A stretch of DNA of 64,000 nt from Verrucomicrobiota bacterium (GTDB lineage Bacteria; Verrucomicrobiota; Verrucomicrobiia; Opitutales; Opitutaceae): contig JADKHC010000018.1 of NCBI GenBank assembly GCA_016721945.1, forward strand, positions 51,403 through 115,402. Direction: 5' to 3'. Numbering within the stretch: position 1 is the first letter of the stretch; each line of letters opens with the position of its first letter. Shown here piece by piece: positions 62,548 through 64,000 of the stretch. The notes under the pieces were generated by a model that was given only the letters and a program-made list of their open reading frames with translations, was not told where the DNA came from and did not search any database. The position numbers were made by a program, and so were the translations under genes.

Positions 62548-64000
62548 ATGTCACTCGAAAGAATCCTAGTCCTCGACGATGAACCTTTGATTCAGAAGGT
62601 CCTCGATGAGCTTTTTAGGCGAAAAAAGTACATCGTTACGATCGCAGGCTCGATTGCCCAAGCCGAGGCGATGATCGCGAAGGAAAACTTTGACTTGATC
62701 ATGCTCGACGTCCGTTTGCCCGATGGCGACGGCCAGCAATTCCTCGAACGCGTCAGCGCCATGCCCGACCGCCCCCTCGTCGTTATGATGACCGGCCACG
62801 GCACCATCGAAAGCGCCGTCGCCTGCATGCGCGGAGGCGCCTTTGATTACCTCATTAAACCTTTTTCCCCCGGCCAGATCGAGATCGTCCTGAAAAAAGC
62901 CGACTCCTACCGCCAGCTCGTCAAGGTCAACCGCTACTTCAGCGAACAAGACGGCGGCGATGGCGATCTTCTCGGTCGCAGCGGTTCGATCGGGCGCCTG
63001 CGTCAACTCGTCGAGCGCGTCGCCCCCACCGACGCCACTGTTCTCATCACCGGCGAAAACGGCACCGGCAAAGAAATGGTCGCGCGCGAACTCTACCGCC
63101 ACTCGCCCCGCCGCAACGAACCCTACATCAAGGTCAACTGCGCCGCACTCTCCGAAAGCCTCATCGAAAGCGAACTCTTCGGTCACGAAAAAGGCTCCTT
63201 TACCGGCGCCACCGACCGCCGCGAAGGCCGCTTCGAACTCGCCAACCGCGGCACCCTCCTCCTCGACGAAGTCAGCGAAATCCCCGCCAACCTTCAGGCC
63301 AAACTCCTGCGCGTCCTCCAGGAACGCGAATTCGAACGCGTCGGCGGCACCAAAACCATTAAGGTCAACGTCCGCATCCTCGCCACCTCGAATCGCGACC
63401 TCATGCCCTTCGTGGAAAAAGGCATGTTCCGCTCCGATCTTTACTACCGACTCAACGTCTTCCCCGTCCACGTCCCGCCCCTGCGCGAACGCGCTGAAGA
63501 CATCCTCCTCCTCGCTGAATCCTTCCTCCGCCGCTTCGCCCGCAAACACGGCCTGAAAATTCCCGGCTTCACCGACCACGCCGCCGCCGCCCTCATGGCT
63601 TACCCCTGGCCCGGCAACGTCCGCGAACTGCAAAACACGATCGAGCGCGCCGTCATCCTCTCCGAAAACGGCCACCCCGCCACCGTCGCCGCCCTTGGAT
63701 TGCCGGTATTGATGCGTTCGGCTCCGGGCCCGGTCGTTGCCCCGACCTTCGCCTCGACGCCCCCTGCACCCATCTCCGTTCCGCCTCCGCCCCCAGCCGA
63801 ACCACCCGCTGCGGAGCAAGTTCCTGATTCCCCGTTCCACCTGCCCGCCCGCGAAACCGTGGAGTCAGCCGTCGCCACCGCTGAGGAACCAGTCGCCATC
63901 GCCCCAAGCCGGCCCGCTCCAATCGTACCCCTCGACGAACTCGAAAAACAAGCGATCCTCTCCGCCCTGCGCACCACCGGCGGCAACCGCACCAAGACCG
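62548..64000 (+). CDS. NtrC-family sigma-54-dependent response regulator (3' end outside window)
   Basis: At least 484 residues, open to the window edge. The receiver domain (ERILVLDDEPLIQKVLDELF) has the phospho-site D54 in LIMLDVRLPDGDG. The AAA+ domain has Walker A TGENGTGKE (~169-177), GSFTGA (~216-221; the loop that contacts sigma-54) and LLLDEV. An Ala/Pro-rich linker (PPPPPAEPPAAEQ) leads to the start of a Fis-type HTH (LDELEKQAILSALRTTGGNR). It activates sigma-54 promoters when phosphorylated. ATG 62548 is the family start. No kinase gene is visible in the window. Confidence 0.93.
   Translation, partial: MSLERILVLDDEPLIQKVLDELFRRKKYIVTIAGSIAQAEAMIAKENFDLIMLDVRLPDGDGQQFLERVSAMPDRPLVVMMTGHGTIESAVACMRGGAFDYLIKPFSPGQIEIVLKKADSYRQLVKVNRYFSEQDGGDGDLLGRSGSIGRLRQLVERVAPTDATVLITGENGTGKEMVARELYRHSPRRNEPYIKVNCAALSESLIESELFGHEKGSFTGATDRREGRFELANRGTLLLDEVSEIPANLQAKLLRVLQEREFERVGGTKTIKVNVRILATSNRDLMPFVEKGMFRSDLYYRLNVFPVHVPPLRERAEDILLLAESFLRRFARKHGLKIPGFTDHAAAALMAYPWPGNVRELQNTIERAVILSENGHPATVAALGLPVLMRSAPGPVVAPTFASTPPAPISVPPPPPAEPPAAEQVPDSPFHLPARETVESAVATAEEPVAIAPSRPAPIVPLDELEKQAILSALRTTGGNRTKT

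Overview
The window looks like a high-GC Verrucomicrobiota genome, most likely Opitutaceae. I infer this from two DUF5069 genes, LpxR/DUF6268/DUF481-type outer-membrane proteins, DUF1186/SEC-C and DUF3016 proteins, an 11-subunit-style complex I operon and many short palindromic intergenic repeats. No rRNA, tRNA or CRISPR array was recognised. The lineage is an inference from gene content.

Layout: The left edge holds an HsdM-like fragment, gnd (6-phosphogluconate dehydrogenase), a small membrane protein and a kinase-like unknown. Positions 3.8-5.6 kb are rearranged: a 176-bp MITE, a truncated beta-helix gene and the 3' end of a group II intron. A B12-binding radical SAM protein, satP, a nucleotidyltransferase pair and a STAS/HATPase pair follow.

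From 10.4 to 16.9 kb, all on the minus strand, lies iorA-iorB-paaK-ACT-nfnA-nfnB. This set links aryl-pyruvate:ferredoxin oxidoreductase, an acyl-CoA ligase and the electron-bifurcating ferredoxin/NAD(P) transhydrogenase. Positions 18-22 kb are a decayed accessory patch: a second copy of the MITE, a ParE toxin with a nonsense codon, and a DUF433/DUF5615 toxin-antitoxin pair whose toxin is split by an IS1380-like element with perfect 5-bp target duplications. The MITE ends resemble the ends of this IS.

From 22 to 33.9 kb runs a complex I operon (nuoABCDHIJK, two extra antiporter-type subunits, a small frameshifted gene, nuoM, nuoN) that lacks nuoEFG, so NADH is unlikely to be its direct donor. 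With Ior and Nfn nearby, a ferredoxin-centred anaerobic energy metabolism is the simplest reading.

The right half is mixed: a response regulator next to a PqqD/M50-like pseudoprotease with two cyclic-nucleotide-binding domains; a rhodanese; an amino-sugar kinase with a SIS isomerase; LpxR; an rRNA methyltransferase; upp with a deoxyribosyltransferase; a penicillin acylase; a low-GC GH8 cellulase with a CBM3; an RRM protein and DEAD-box helicase; a uracil-DNA glycosylase; an FKBP isomerase; a TonB-domain protein and a chemoreceptor; RNA-binding and pseudouridine-synthase genes (the latter frameshifted); and an NtrC-type regulator cut by the window end. At least six families of short palindromic repeats are scattered between genes, and two copies of one lie inside coding sequence (radical SAM gene and nuoC).
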